Shown: in pieces, positions 20,241 to 30,151 of the stretch
How the letters are laid out: each line of letters begins with the position of its first letter
How positions within the stretch are numbered: the stretch's first letter is position 1
Assembly: GCA_028275165.1 (NCBI GenBank)
Contig: JAQCNF010000044.1
Span: forward strand, 27,856 to 91,855
Reading direction: 5' to 3'
Length of the DNA: 64,000 bases
Source of the DNA: Haloquadratum sp.
GTDB lineage: Archaea > Halobacteriota > Halobacteria > Halobacteriales > Haloferacaceae
The notes under the pieces: model-generated
The model's database searches: none
What the model saw: only the letters and a program-made list of their open reading frames with translations
What the model was told of the DNA's origin: nothing
Program-made: the position numbers and the translations under genes

Positions 20241-20762
20241 TCACCCACGGCGGTTAATCAGGTCAGCCGCAGTCAGTAATGAGTCTAGCTGAACATCTAT
20301 CTCAGCAAGTGTATCAGATGCGCCTTCTTCACGGTCAACGACAACGATGACTCGCTCAACAGTGGCTCCTGCAGCGCGGAGAGCTTCAACTGCTTTCTTC
20401 GCACTCGTTCCAGTCGTTGCGATATCTTCCAGAACAACGACCGACTCGCCAGTATCTAATTGACCTTCAATGCGATTCGCAGTCCCGTAAGACTTTGCCT
20501 GTTTCCGGGCGATCACATATGGGCAGCCCATCTCTGCTGCGGTAACTGCAACGAGGGGGACGGCCCCTAACGCGACACCAGCGAGTTTTGCCGTAGAGAC
20601 TTCGCGTGCGAACGCTTCGGCGATCAGCTGCAGACAGGTAGGGTTGGTTTCGAATAGATACTTGTCGATGTAGTATTCTGATGTCCCGCCGTGTGAAAGC
20701 TCAAACTCACCATATTTGACTGCATTGGCCGCCTGAAGCGCCGAAATGAGCTCATCGTTCAT
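20241..20762 (-). CDS. pyrE: orotate phosphoribosyltransferase
   Basis: Converts orotate and PRPP to OMP in pyrimidine synthesis. The 173-residue protein has the type I PRTase PRPP loop [17 protein letters not shown] and the [20 protein letters not shown] start seen in archaeal PyrE. The frame is open further upstream into carS, but the ATG at 20762 ([10 protein letters not shown]) matches the family start and avoids overlap with carS. It follows carS by 56 nt and may share its promoter. Confidence 0.93.
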   Translation of the reverse strand: MNDELISALQAANAVKYGEFELSHGGTSEYYIDKYLFETNPTCLQLIAEAFAREVSTAKLAGVALGAVPLVAVTAAEMGCPYVIARKQAKSYGTANRIEGQLDTGESVVVLEDIATTGTSAKKAVEALRAAGATVERVIVVVDREEGASDTLAEIDVQLDSLLTAADLINRRG

Positions 20763-20818
20763 GCCATTCAGATAGCGGAAGGGGACGTGAATAAAGGGGA
20801 TGGTTCGACTCTCTATGT

Positions 20819-21358
20819 TCAGTATGGTTCGTCTTTTAATGATGTGACGAAGGCAACAATGTTTGTCATCACATGTAAAAGAGGGGTGACAATGATGACG
20901 ACACCAATCAAAGCAACGTTGAAAACTTGAAATGTCCATCCAGGTGCAAGAATTGTTGTTACGCAGAGGGCACCACAGACAAAGTCTAGCTGGTCTATGC
21001 CGGGGAGTGGTGCGCCACGCTGTTTTCCCATTCGACGTTTAAGAAACGAAGCAAACAGGTCGCCACACATCGCGCCGAAGGCCAAGCCGAATGCAGCGCG
21101 TAATGAAAATCGAATCGGATTGAACCCAATCATCTGTACGAATGGTGCACTGATATTGAGCGTTCCAGCGACACATACCCCTGCCAAGGTCCCAAGCAAG
21201 ATGCCTCGCCACGTCTTTCCATCGCCTAAGAGTCGATTTCCGTTGAGTGTTCGTCCACCATCAACCGGTAGCCCGCCGCCCGCAACGACTGCGGCATTAT
21301 TTGGGATATAGGCTGGAAGCATCACCCAAAGCGCAGAGAAAATAAGTGTCCCATCCAT
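20819..21358 (-). CDS. carS: CDP-archaeol synthase
   Basis: Membrane enzyme that activates unsaturated archaeol (digeranylgeranylglyceryl phosphate) with CTP, the archaeal counterpart of CdsA. The 179-residue protein has about five membrane segments and the family motifs [19 protein letters not shown] and the [28 protein letters not shown] region (shown in part), which binds CTP/metal. It is upstream of pyrE and divergent from the DUF502 gene at 21451. Confidence 0.92.
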   Translation of the reverse strand: MDGTLIFSALWVMLPAYIPNNAAVVAGGGLPVDGGRTLNGNRLLGDGKTWRGILLGTLAGVCVAGTLNISAPFVQMIGFNPIRFSLRAAFGLAFGAMCGDLFASFLKRRMGKQRGAPLPGIDQLDFVCGALCVTTILAPGWTFQVFNVALIGVVIIVTPLLHVMTNIVAFVTSLKDEPY

Positions 21359-21417
21359 GCTGGCATCTCAGCAGGCGTAAATAAAAAGCCGCTCAATTTC
21401 ACCGACTGCGTCGGTCA

Positions 21418-21426
21418 TTTTTATTA
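21418..21426 (+). promoter_or_regulatory. candidate TATA box for the gene at 21451
   Basis: TTTTTATTA ends 25 nt upstream of the ATG at 21451, consistent with a leaderless transcript. The region is very AT-rich down to the start codon. Confidence 0.4.
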
Positions 21427-21450
21427 CGACAGATATATTTTAAATATTTA

Positions 21451-22035
21451 ATGTCTTCATGGCGACGCGATTTCGCGAGCGGACTCATTATTTTGGTTCC
21501 AATTCTTGTCATTCTGTTTGTTTTGAATTATCTCTACACATCTATTGTTGGGCTACCATTGATACGGCGATTGACAGAACCATTCGGGTTTTTCATTGCG
21601 GTCACCGTTTTCATGATGTTGGTATTTTCAATTGGCTATCTCATGCGGACAACGGCTGGACGTCTTTTTGAGTCATATCTTGACGCTGCGATGAATTCAG
21701 TCCCATTGATACGGATACTGTATAATGCATCAAAGTTGGCTGTCGAGACGGCACTGTCAGGGACAGAAGATCTGCAAAAGCCGGTGAAGATTGAGACGTG
21801 GAAAGGAATGCGGATGACTGGATTCAAAACAGGAAAAACAACCGAAGATGACCGTGAGGTACTGTTTTTGCCGACTGCACCCAACATTACGACTGGATTT
21901 GTCATCGAAGTTGACCCTGACGATATCACGGAGGTTGATGAGTCAGTCGAACAAGCACTCACTCGCACTCTATCGGCCGGATTTGCCGAGGACACCCGCA
22001 AAGAAGAGGTTGATATTGAGGTAACCGAGCGCTGA
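21451..22035 (+). CDS. DUF502 family membrane protein
   Basis: A 194-residue protein with two N-terminal membrane helices (about residues 9-30 and 45-68) and a soluble C-terminal half, which fits the DUF502 family found in bacteria and archaea. Conserved elements include the PLIRILYNASKLAVE segment and the late VFLPTAPNITTGFV-like region (LFLPTAPNITTGFV). The C-terminal tail is acidic. Function is unknown. It converges with ilvE, 13 nt between the stops. Confidence 0.85.
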   Translation: MSSWRRDFASGLIILVPILVILFVLNYLYTSIVGLPLIRRLTEPFGFFIAVTVFMMLVFSIGYLMRTTAGRLFESYLDAAMNSVPLIRILYNASKLAVETALSGTEDLQKPVKIETWKGMRMTGFKTGKTTEDDREVLFLPTAPNITTGFVIEVDPDDITEVDESVEQALTRTLSAGFAEDTRKEEVDIEVTER

Positions 22036-22048
22036 TACTCTCAGAATA

Positions 22049-22978
22049 TTAGATATATCGAAACCACTCCTCGTGGCTTTCATCGCGGCGGGCGACTAGA
22101 TCGAAGAACGCCTGCTGCAGTTCCTCGGTGATAGGCCCTCGAGACCCCGATCCAATCTCTACGTTATCAACCTTCCTAATTGGTGTTACCTCAGCGGCTG
22201 TCCCACTGAAAAATAACTCATCTGCGGTGTTGAGCTCTCCTCGGGATATCGTCGCACGCTCGTGGACGGTGTAGCCACGTTCGCGGGCTAACTCAATAAC
22301 TGTGCTTCGAGTTATTCCATCAAGAATGCTCTCAGCTAGTCCCGGGGTGTAGATTTCACCATCGCGAATCATGAACAGGTTTTCACCAGGCCCTTCTGCA
22401 ACCTCACCACTCTTGTTTAGCACAATTGCTTCTGTGTAGCCGTTTCGCCTTGCCTCTTCGCCAGCCAAAATCGAGTTCACGTATAATCCAGTCGTCTTAG
22501 CGTTCGTTGGGATCTGACTGGAATGGTGTTTTCGCCACGACGAGATCATTACCTCAACACCATTTTGCAGTGCCTCCTCGCCTAAATAGGCCCCCCACGG
22601 CCACGCTGCGATAGCTACGTTGACGGGATTTTCTTTTGGACTCACACCAAGTGATCCATAGCCATAGAATGCGATTGGGCGGATGTAACACGAGCGCAGC
22701 TCCTCCCTGCGAAGCAGTTCAATTGTCGCCTCAGTGAGCTCTGCTCGGGAATAGGGAATCTCCATATCATACGGCTGTGCCGACTGATAAAGCCGATTGA
22801 GGTGTTCTTCCCAGCGGAATAGTGCTGGACCGCTCTCTGTGTCGTAACACCGCACACCTTCAAACACCCCAGATCCATAGTGAAGTCCGTGGACAAGGAC
22901 ATGGACTGTCGCATCCTCCCAGTCAACAAACGTTCCATCCTGCCAAATTGTCTCGACGTCCATCTCGTCGAATTCCAT
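22049..22978 (-). CDS. ilvE: branched-chain amino acid aminotransferase
   Basis: PLP-dependent class IV aminotransferase for the last step of Val, Leu and Ile synthesis. The 309-residue protein carries HGLHYGSGVFEGVRCY near the N-terminus, the PLP-lysine in NAKTTGLYVNSILA, and the late EAIVLNKSGEVAEGPGENLF and FFSGTAAEVTPI motifs of IlvE. The start ATG is at 22978. It faces ribB, which is on the same strand 53 nt upstream, but it has its own TATA-like box and is likely a separate unit. Confidence 0.94.
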   Translation of the reverse strand: MEFDEMDVETIWQDGTFVDWEDATVHVLVHGLHYGSGVFEGVRCYDTESGPALFRWEEHLNRLYQSAQPYDMEIPYSRAELTEATIELLRREELRSCYIRPIAFYGYGSLGVSPKENPVNVAIAAWPWGAYLGEEALQNGVEVMISSWRKHHSSQIPTNAKTTGLYVNSILAGEEARRNGYTEAIVLNKSGEVAEGPGENLFMIRDGEIYTPGLAESILDGITRSTVIELARERGYTVHERATISRGELNTADELFFSGTAAEVTPIRKVDNVEIGSGSRGPITEELQQAFFDLVARRDESHEEWFRYI

Positions 22979-23000
22979 ATACCTGCCCTTGCTCCTTAGG

Positions 23001-23009
23001 GTATAAAAC
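23001..23009 (-). promoter_or_regulatory. candidate TATA box for ilvE
   Basis: Minus-strand GTTTTATAC ends 23 nt upstream of the ilvE ATG. It is one of the better boxes in the window and predicts a leaderless mRNA. Confidence 0.5.
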
Positions 23010-23031
23010 AGTAGCCGACTCTTGCCCTGTT

Positions 23032-23715
23032 TCAGGAGAATCGCTGCGTAAGCACTGCTCCCTCAATGTACTCGATGTCGTGTGTCTCTGCATACTCACG
23101 TGCTCGTTTAGGACTTGTCGCGGTTCCGGTACTCCCATCTAACATCTCACAAACGACGACAGCAGGTGGCTGACCTGCTGCGTCTGCGAGTGCTAAGCCG
23201 AACTCGGTATGTCCCCGTCGACTTTCTAGAAGTCCAACAGCACCGCGCAGAATTGTTACGTGGCCGGGGCTGCGAAATTCGGCGGCAAAGTCTCGTTCAT
23301 CAAACTCGTCATCGGCTGCTGCCTCGGCGAGCGCCCGAATCGTCTGTGCCCGGTCAGTATCAGTAATTCCTGTGTACGTATCACGATGATTGACTGGAAG
23401 CGAAAATGATGACCGTTCATCATACTCTAACTGGTGTGCATCTGCGGCTGGGTGTGAGAGTTCGTCATGAAGAAATGGGAGAGACATCCGTTCAGCGACT
23501 GACGCAGAAACCGCTGTACAAATAAGGCCGCCTGCATCTTGTCTCAGTTGAGCGACGGCAGAGGCGTCAACTGTTGCTGCTGGGTAGATAATGTCTATCT
23601 CTCCTTCACGATCAGCGGCATCATGAACAAGAACAGGCTTTCCGGTCGCAAATGCATTAATAGCCTGCTCAGCGGAGCTATCTGCCGTCCGCTGATTCGT
23701 TGTTGAAGAGGTCAT
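23032..23715 (-). CDS. ribB: 3,4-dihydroxy-2-butanone 4-phosphate synthase
   Basis: Makes the four-carbon unit of riboflavin from ribulose 5-phosphate. The 227-residue protein shows the RibB active-site loop DAADREGEIDI and later FRSPGHVTILRG and RRGHTEFGLALADAAG motifs. It carries no fused GTP cyclohydrolase II domain, as expected for archaea. Its ATG overlaps the stop of ribK by four bases (ATGA), so the pair is translationally coupled and dedicated to flavin synthesis. Confidence 0.95.
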   Translation of the reverse strand: MTSSTTNQRTADSSAEQAINAFATGKPVLVHDAADREGEIDIIYPAATVDASAVAQLRQDAGGLICTAVSASVAERMSLPFLHDELSHPAADAHQLEYDERSSFSLPVNHRDTYTGITDTDRAQTIRALAEAAADDEFDERDFAAEFRSPGHVTILRGAVGLLESRRGHTEFGLALADAAGQPPAVVVCEMLDGSTGTATSPKRAREYAETHDIEYIEGAVLTQRFS

Positions 23716-24419
23716 GTATCTGCCTCCAGAGTCACACGAACTGAGTCACCGTCGACTAATGACAGCGAGTCCCGAAGCCGCACTGGTGCGATAATTTCCA
23801 GTTGAGTCTTATCGTGATGAGTACGCTCAGGAATAATGACGTGTGCGGTCTCAACAATGCGATCCTCGAATGCAATCTGGGTTGGATAACAGGTCGCCGG
23901 TCCAAAGGTTCGGTCGTCATCTTCCCAGCCATCGATTGCAATCCCATCGAATCCGGCTACGACGGCTCGGGTTCGTGAACTCTCTTCGTCTAACTCGATA
24001 TTTAACGTACCAGGAAATGGCTCATATCCGAGTCGCTCGTGAAACTGACGCATGTACCCAGATAAAGAAATATAATGTTTTCCTTCACCCATCCCGCTTG
24101 TGACAGTGCCAGTGAGTTCAACTTCGCTCTCGTCCGCCTCAAAGATACGACGATATTGAGCGTATTCCGTATACAACACGGACTCGCCTCGGGGAGTAAT
24201 TGTTACCCACTGTCCATCAGCAACGACATCGCGCTCAATGAATCCACTATCTTCAAGTCGTTGAATCCGGCGCGAGGCTGTTTGCGTAGAGACATCAAGT
24301 TGATCGGCCAGCGTAGAACAGGATATCTTCGCGGCTGAGGACCGTCCGCCATCGAGTGCAATATGTTTTAACGCCGCCAGCGCGTCATCGCCAATAACGG
24401 CGGCTGAGCTCTTTGCCAT
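23712..24419 (-). CDS. ribK: CTP-dependent riboflavin kinase with HTH domain
   Basis: Archaeal riboflavin kinase (DUF120 type), which phosphorylates riboflavin to FMN using CTP. The C-terminal half has GYMRQFHERLGYEPFPGTLN and the PATCYP and IIPERTHHD segments. The N-terminal ~90 residues form a winged helix (CSTLADQLDVSTQTASRR), so it may also regulate the rib genes; RbkR proteins of this layout are known. The open frame extends far upstream, but MAKSSAAVIGDD at 24419 fits the family start. Other in-frame ATGs lie at 24452 and 24470. Confidence 0.92.
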   Translation of the reverse strand: MAKSSAAVIGDDALAALKHIALDGGRSSAAKISCSTLADQLDVSTQTASRRIQRLEDSGFIERDVVADGQWVTITPRGESVLYTEYAQYRRIFEADESEVELTGTVTSGMGEGKHYISLSGYMRQFHERLGYEPFPGTLNIELDEESSRTRAVVAGFDGIAIDGWEDDDRTFGPATCYPTQIAFEDRIVETAHVIIPERTHHDKTQLEIIAPVRLRDSLSLVDGDSVRVTLEADT

Positions 24420-24526
24420 TAATGAATAGAGTCGTTCATGGGTGTTAAGCATACCGGATGTGTGATGCATCTCATAACTGAGAGAACAGTTTGTGGATAG
24501 CAGTCCCGTATATGAGTTCGGAAAGG

Positions 24527-24535
24527 CATTTACTC
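24527..24535 (+). promoter_or_regulatory. candidate TATA box for argS
   Basis: CATTTACTC lies 21-29 nt upstream of the ATG at 24556. It favours that codon over the in-frame ATG at 24547. Confidence 0.4.
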
Positions 24536-24555
24536 GCGCTTTGTGAATGCTGAGT

Positions 24556-26310
24556 ATGTTCCGTGCCTTCCGGTCGGAGGTTGAAGACGTACTGGAGGCA
24601 GCTTTATTACGTCTTGAGCTTCCATCAGGCGACCTTGGTGTTGAGCGGCCGCCACCCGACCGTGATGCTGCGCTCGCTTCAAGTGTTAGTTTTCGACTCG
24701 CCAGCGAGGCGGAGGCCACACCGTCCGCTATCGCAAACGACATCGCAGCGGCAATTGAGATAACAGAAACCAGATATATCGCGTCGGTTGACGTTGCTGG
24801 CCCGTATGTGAACTTTAGCGTCTCAGAAAGATTCTATGCAGAGACACTAAACCAGTCGGTTTCATCGGATTACGGCTCGCTCAGTTCACAAAATACATCG
24901 ATAATAATTGAACATACCAGTGCGAATCCAACTGGACCAATCCACGTTGGAAGGGCTCGCAACACTATTTTTGGTGATTCATTGGCCCGTCTTCTTGAGT
25001 ACGCGGGCTACGATGTCGAACGTCAGTATTATGTGAATGACGCTGGCAGACAGATGGCCCTCTTTACATGGGCATATGAGACATTTGACGAAGCAGACCT
25101 TCCACCGCCAGAGCGTGCACGCTCCGATTATGAGCTCGTTCGATATTATCGGAAGGGAAATAGATATCTCGAAAACGCCGATGAAGCTGCCACAGAAGTC
25201 GCTGAATCAGAGATTGCTTCGATTATTGACGGACTAGACCGTGGCGATATGGCTGTCTACGAGCGGGTTGAGCGCGTCGTCGACAGTGTGCTCGAAGGGA
25301 TGCAACAGTCACTAAGTCGACTTCCGGTCGCGTTTGACCAGTTTGTAAAAGAGACACGATTTATTCGAAACGGTACTGCAGAGTCTGTCATTGAGCGTCT
25401 CCAATCAGCGCCCGAATCCATTTATGAAGACGGTGCATGGCAACTTGATCTGAGTGGGCATGATATCGACAAGCGGCTCGTGTTTGTGCGTTCTGATGGG
25501 ACGTCGCTGTATACAACGCGGGATTTGGCATATCACGAGTGGAAACTACAGAACTTTGACCGAGCAGTCACGGTGTTAGGTGAAGACCACAAACTTCAAG
25601 CAGAGCAGCTTGATGCAGCGCTTTCTATCCTTGATGTAGATACTGATTCTCTCGATCAAACATTTTACTCGTATGTCAATCTCCCTGATGGTCGAATGTC
25701 GACTCGCGAGGGGACTGGCGTCGACTTGGATGATCTGTTAGATGAGGCCGTGAAACGAGCACGGTCGGAAGTTACATCTCGAGTCGGTTCGCGAGAGCGA
25801 GATGATGAATTAACTCAGGGCGATATTGACAGAATCGCCAGACAGGTTGGAATTGGCGCAGTTCGGTACGATATTATTTCCAAGCAACCAACAAAAGGAA
25901 TCACGTTCGAATGGGAGCGAGCATTAGATTTCGAGGCACAATCAGCACCATATATCCAGTATGTACACGCTCGATGTTGTGGCATTCAGTCGGAGGCAAG
26001 GGCGCAAGAGATATCACCAGACGCCCGCGCTGAGTTACTAGTGACAGCGCCCGAGCGAGCGCTTCTGGATGAGATATCACGACTTCCACTCACCGTCGAA
26101 GCTGCCGCAGACGAGTTGGCGCCACATATGATCGCCACATATCTCAGGTCAATAGCTGAGACGTTCAATACGTTTTATCGAGAGTGCTCGGTGCTCAGCG
26201 CCGAGACGACAGAGGTGAGTCAAGCACGATTAGCGCTCGTTGGGGCCACAGCGAATGCTATCGAGAATGCGTTGGATATCCTCGGGATCGAGGCACCAAG
26301 ATCGATGTGA
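24556..26310 (+). CDS. argS: arginyl-tRNA synthetase
   Basis: Class I aminoacyl-tRNA synthetase charging tRNA-Arg. The 584-residue protein has an N-terminal ArgS additional domain, the HIGH-type signature [14 protein letters not shown], and a KMSKS-equivalent [12 protein letters not shown]. The C-terminal DALR anticodon-binding domain ends with [12 protein letters not shown] start at the second ATG ([12 protein letters not shown]), which matches the family and the TATA spacing. It diverges from ribK. Confidence 0.95.
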   Translation: MFRAFRSEVEDVLEAALLRLELPSGDLGVERPPPDRDAALASSVSFRLASEAEATPSAIANDIAAAIEITETRYIASVDVAGPYVNFSVSERFYAETLNQSVSSDYGSLSSQNTSIIIEHTSANPTGPIHVGRARNTIFGDSLARLLEYAGYDVERQYYVNDAGRQMALFTWAYETFDEADLPPPERARSDYELVRYYRKGNRYLENADEAATEVAESEIASIIDGLDRGDMAVYERVERVVDSVLEGMQQSLSRLPVAFDQFVKETRFIRNGTAESVIERLQSAPESIYEDGAWQLDLSGHDIDKRLVFVRSDGTSLYTTRDLAYHEWKLQNFDRAVTVLGEDHKLQAEQLDAALSILDVDTDSLDQTFYSYVNLPDGRMSTREGTGVDLDDLLDEAVKRARSEVTSRVGSRERDDELTQGDIDRIARQVGIGAVRYDIISKQPTKGITFEWERALDFEAQSAPYIQYVHARCCGIQSEARAQEISPDARAELLVTAPERALLDEISRLPLTVEAAADELAPHMIATYLRSIAETFNTFYRECSVLSAETTEVSQARLALVGATANAIENALDILGIEAPRSM

Positions 26311-26793
26311 GTGGTGAATCGTATGTTGGTTCAGCCCGTGAATCCCCACCATATGTCACTTGGATATATACCAGTTCAGGTGCAAGGAGGAAGCAATTGA
26401 GAATCATCAAAACCGCAGTGCAGTAGGAGGCCGACCCACAGATAACGATGAATTTTCCGTGGCACGCATGATATATTGAACTGTAGTATGCTGTCATACA
26501 GGTATGATAGAAGTGACGCCGCGACTGTGATCAGGCCGGGTGTCTGGGAATTAAAATCTGTGGCGTGGGAGACTCTCCGATACTCAAACTATGTGACCCG
26601 AGGCGGCTCACAGTGCCTGCGTAATGCCAGCAACAAATCGGAGGATGTGGAGGTCGTGTATAGAAAGTATCTGCCGCGGTTGTCGTTTGATCAAGAGTAT
26701 AGATAGTTGCCATGACTCCTTGCCGGGGATACGATTCGAAAACAGCTTGAGATAGTCGTAGGTTACTTACCGTTATATAGAATAAATTGTGCA
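26311..26793. other. intergenic gap
   Basis: About 480 nt with no supported gene. The last 25 nt (TTATATAG at about 26772) probably hold the promoter of prf1. The rest shows no family, repeat or RNA that I recognise. Confidence 0.4.
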
Positions 26794-28044
26794 ATGAGCA
26801 CCGACGCACAGGAAATTAGTGCCGATCGTCGGAGATATGAGTTCAAAAAGGTTATCGAAGAGCTCACTGACTACGAAGGTTCAGGCACACAGCTCGTTAC
26901 AATCTATATTCCGCCAGATAAACAGGTATCCGATGTCGTTGCACATATTACTCAAGAACATTCAGAGGCGTCAAATATTAAATCGAAACAGACGCGAACG
27001 AATGTGCAGGATGCCTTGAAATCCATCAAGGACCGACTCCGATATTACGAGACCTACCCTCCAGACAATGGTATTGTTTTGTTCTCAGGTGCAGTCAATA
27101 CTGGTGGCGGAAGAACGAACATGGTCACTCGGGTACTTGAGTCGCCGCCAGAGCCGGTTCAGTCATTCCGATACCACTGCGACTCAGACTTCCTCACGGG
27201 TCCGCTTGAGGACATGCTGGCTGATAAGGGACTATTCGGTCTTATTGTATTGGACCGGCGAGAGGCAAATGTCGGCTGGCTCAAGGGGAAACGTATAGAG
27301 GCCGTCAAGTCCGCTTCTTCGCTCGTGCCTGGAAAGCAACGAAAAGGTGGACAGTCAGCACAGCGGTTTGCTCGTCTTCGATTGGAAGCAATCGATAATT
27401 TCTATCAGGAAGTCGCAGGCATGGCAAATGACCTATTCGTCCCAAGACGTCACGAAATGGACGGCGTCCTTGTTGGTGGACCATCGCCGACAAAGGATGA
27501 ATTTCTCGACGGTGACTATCTCCATCACGAGCTTCGCGACCTTGTTGTCGGAAAGTTTGATGTTTCTTACACTGACGAGTCAGGACTGAACGATCTTGTT
27601 GATTCGGCTCAGGACGTCTTAGCGGATCAAGAGGTGATGAAGGACAAATCACAAATGGAGGAGTTCTTCAAGAAACTGCACGGTGGCGAAGAGGCAACAT
27701 ATGGGTTTGAACCGACACGAGAGAATCTGATTATGGGTTCTGTTGACCGACTCCTACTCTCAGAAGACCTCCGCTCAGACGTTGTCGTCTTTGAGTGCTC
27801 AAATGGGCATGAAGAATTCGAGATTGTAGACAGACGACACGACGATCCGGCTCACACTTGCAATAAATGCGGGGACCCAGCCGAGAAGATTGAGCGTGAA
27901 GATGTCATTGAGCATCTAATGAACATTGCTGAGCAACGAGGGACACAAACGAAGTTCATTTCGACAGACTTCGAGAAAGGCGAACAGTTGTACAACGCGT
28001 TCGGCGGTATTGCTGGCATACTCCGCTATGAAACTGGCATCTGA
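26794..28044 (+). CDS. prf1: peptide chain release factor aRF1
   Basis: Recognises all three stop codons and triggers release of the finished protein. The 416-residue protein shows the decoding motifs SNIKSKQTR and FRYHCDSDF (YxCxxxF), and the catalytic GGQ in RKGGQSAQRF. A C-terminal minidomain has a zinc site (ECSNGH...HTCNKCG). Length and layout are normal for archaeal aRF1. It is a single-gene unit. Confidence 0.97.
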   Translation: MSTDAQEISADRRRYEFKKVIEELTDYEGSGTQLVTIYIPPDKQVSDVVAHITQEHSEASNIKSKQTRTNVQDALKSIKDRLRYYETYPPDNGIVLFSGAVNTGGGRTNMVTRVLESPPEPVQSFRYHCDSDFLTGPLEDMLADKGLFGLIVLDRREANVGWLKGKRIEAVKSASSLVPGKQRKGGQSAQRFARLRLEAIDNFYQEVAGMANDLFVPRRHEMDGVLVGGPSPTKDEFLDGDYLHHELRDLVVGKFDVSYTDESGLNDLVDSAQDVLADQEVMKDKSQMEEFFKKLHGGEEATYGFEPTRENLIMGSVDRLLLSEDLRSDVVVFECSNGHEEFEIVDRRHDDPAHTCNKCGDPAEKIEREDVIEHLMNIAEQRGTQTKFISTDFEKGEQLYNAFGGIAGILRYETGI

Positions 28045-28604
28045 GTTGCCCTCACGAGTGAATTTCTTCTGGACAAACCAGTCGACGATTCCAACCGCTG
28101 AGTCGGAGGTGTGCCGACACTGGGATGTTCAACTTCAATTGAGTGCGATTATTCTACGCGAGCAACAGATATTCACTCCGTTTTGTTTCAGGCCAGTCCA
28201 CGACTGTGCTCAATAGGCCAAGTATCGGGTTGACTGCAGGATATTCCGCACCCAAGCAGTGTCATCGTGTGCTCTCAGATCAGATTCCACACGAGTCATC
28301 ATCTTAGGTGAGTACATATAGATAACTGGGATCTCCTCAGTCTCTTTATGTGGAGCGTCATGATTCTTCGCGAGATTACTGTGAGGGTCTCCCAAATTGA
28401 ACGAGATGATACAACATAAAGACATCTTTTTAATCGTGCTCGTAGGCTGCTGTGATGGATGAATGTCATTTAATTGCTGACTGCGTCGGGAATCAACAAT
28501 CAGCGGAATCACTCGCCAGGATATTTCACGACTGCACGCTGCTACGAGCGCTGATCAGACACGCACTGGATGTTCACCACTTTGAGTTTGAAAATCTAAC
28601 ACAC
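28045..28604. other. intergenic gap
   Basis: About 560 nt between prf1 and the DUF6276 gene, whose genes converge on it. A plus-strand frame of 57 codons (28455-28628, MDECHLIADC...) and a minus-strand frame of 100 codons exist, but neither resembles a known family, and the first overlaps the end of the DUF6276 gene. I see no repeat or RNA. Confidence 0.4.
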
Positions 28605-28997
28605 TCACATAATCGAACGCAGTTGTGATATTCGACGATCCAACTCGTAGGGTGGATTGATATAGCGAGTTGTCGAGAGTCGATCAAGAGTTAACAGGAC
28701 ATCGCCACCAGCATCCTCAGACCACTTGAGCAGATACTCAATATGTGCACGCTCTGCTGCCAAGTGCTCAAGTTTGTGCACGAGCAATAGTACACCGATT
28801 GCTGCCTTTCCAGTTGGTAGTGCGTCTTTGACAGGTGGTGGCAGCGTATTCTTCAGAGAAGAATCTACTACCGTTTCGATAGCGAAACAGCGGGGACAAA
28901 ACCCGATCGAACGTGAGACGTTTAATTCTGAGCTCAACGATTGAGGAACGTGTTGTGAGACGAGGTCATGACCACACCGTCGGCAAGAGAAGCTCAT
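28605..28997 (-). CDS. DUF6276 family zinc-ribbon protein
   Basis: A 130-residue haloarchaeal protein. It has an N-terminal zinc ribbon (CRRCG, then CPRC at about residues 34-37), a helical middle, and the LPTGKAAIGVLLLVHKLEHLAA segment that recurs in the family. It follows atpD by 12 nt on the same strand, a placement I recall from other haloarchaea, so it is probably at the end of the ATP synthase transcript. Function unknown. Confidence 0.75.
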   Translation of the reverse strand: MSFSCRRCGHDLVSQHVPQSLSSELNVSRSIGFCPRCFAIETVVDSSLKNTLPPPVKDALPTGKAAIGVLLLVHKLEHLAAERAHIEYLLKWSEDAGGDVLLTLDRLSTTRYINPPYELDRRISQLRSIM

Positions 28998-29009
28998 TCA
29001 AATCCAAAA

Positions 29010-29717
29010 TCAGTCGTCTGCGGTCGTGACGATTGCGTCGTCTGCAAACTCGGAGTCATCCTCTTGATCTTCTTCTTCCTCTTCTGCCTCCTCAGCTTCC
29101 TTTTTATTCTTGATTTTCTTGAGTCTGAATATTTCCTCTCGCTCTTGCTCCTCAAGCTTCTGTTCGATATATTCTTTGTTATCATAGAGGTCTGGGAGCA
29201 ACTTGAACTCCAAGGCATTCACACGGCGTTTTGTCTTTTCGATTTCTTCGAGCATCTTCTTCATTGCCGTCTCAACCTCTGCAGCCAGAATGATCGTCTC
29301 AAGTAACTCCTCGTATGCATCTGCTGCTTCATCAATTCGAGCTGAGGATCCAAGTAGCCCATAGCCGCGCTGATCGATTGTTTTCTTTACCCTGGATGAC
29401 TCAATTTGCGGGACTACTACGCCCATAATATTTTTTGACTGGATCGTTATCTCAGGATGTTCTTTCAGTGCAGCGGCCGCCCCACGGACCGCAACATCAC
29501 CTTCCATCGCTCGCGCCATGTCGAGTGTCTGCTGTGCGTTCTCATAATCGGTGTTGAGATCCTCGCGGACATCCTGTGCCTGATCTAAGATGTCCATAAA
29601 CTCCATAATTAACCCATCGCGTTTTTGTTCGAGAGTGTCATGACCCCGCTCTGAAAGTTCGATCCGGTCGTCGATTGCCATCAAGTTCTTTCGAGTTGGT
29701 TTAACGTCCTCAGCCAT
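29010..29717 (-). CDS. atpD: A-type ATP synthase subunit D
   Basis: Central-stalk subunit that rotates inside the A3B3 head. The 235-residue protein is a long antiparallel coiled coil with the conserved N-terminal [15 protein letters not shown] and the C-terminal half [14 protein letters not shown]. It ends in a strongly acidic tail ([13 protein letters not shown]). It is the last subunit gene of the operon and is separated from atpB by 434 nt, unlike the tight spacing of the other atp genes. Confidence 0.95.
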   Translation of the reverse strand: MAEDVKPTRKNLMAIDDRIELSERGHDTLEQKRDGLIMEFMDILDQAQDVREDLNTDYENAQQTLDMARAMEGDVAVRGAAAALKEHPEITIQSKNIMGVVVPQIESSRVKKTIDQRGYGLLGSSARIDEAADAYEELLETIILAAEVETAMKKMLEEIEKTKRRVNALEFKLLPDLYDNKEYIEQKLEEQEREEIFRLKKIKNKKEAEEAEEEEEDQEDDSEFADDAIVTTADD

Positions 29718-30151
29718 CGTACATTTATATATTGTATGCAGGTGCTAAAGGTTTTCAACTACAATTATGCTGAGTAGGTATATCCGACGCCTGAGCCAGC
29801 ATCGACTTGTGGCAAAAAATGAGAGATATCTGCTCGGTCTCTTTGCAAGTGTATTACTGTGAGGTATCTCGGGGTTAGAGTAGTTCACAAGACAAACTCG
29901 AAGTCATCACGCTCACATCTTCGGTCTCCAATCGGGAACGAACGCGAGGCACTCGGCCTGTTTTCTGTCGGATAAGCCACCGATCACAGACGAGCGCAGG
30001 TGATCAGGGCACGGACTCCCAGTGCTTGTTTCATGCGTGCGAAATCAGCATGAAATACGCATAGACGGCCGCAAAGCGAGCACTCAGGTAAAGTATTTAC
30101 CCTCACCGTCATCACTGGCGTGAGCTCATCCACGAGGCTGAAAAGCGTGAG
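29718..30151. other. decayed insert between atpB and atpD
   Basis: This 434-nt gap breaks an otherwise compact operon. It contains the repeat blocks also seen at 3121 (GTCATCAC, TCTCCAATCGGGAA, CGAGGCACTCG). No gene is visible. A TATA-like minus-strand TATATAAATG at 29727-29735 is too close to the atpD ATG for a leaderless start, but could still help re-initiate transcription with an internal start. Confidence 0.5.
29888..29959. repeat. dispersed repeat, copy 3
   Basis: Shares, in order and with similar spacing, GTCATCACG, TCTCCAATCGGGAA and CGAGGCACTCG with 3121-3180, and CAAACTCGAAGTCATCACG-like sequence with 17520-17536. The palindromic centre is partly lost here. It lies in a gap that disrupts the atp operon, as copy 1 lies in a gap that disrupts the nusA-rps12 linkage. 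Confidence 0.55.

Noticed and set aside
28455..28628. A 57-codon plus-strand frame after prf1
   Set aside because: No family likeness, and it overlaps the 3' end of the DUF6276 gene on the other strand; not enough support for a gene.
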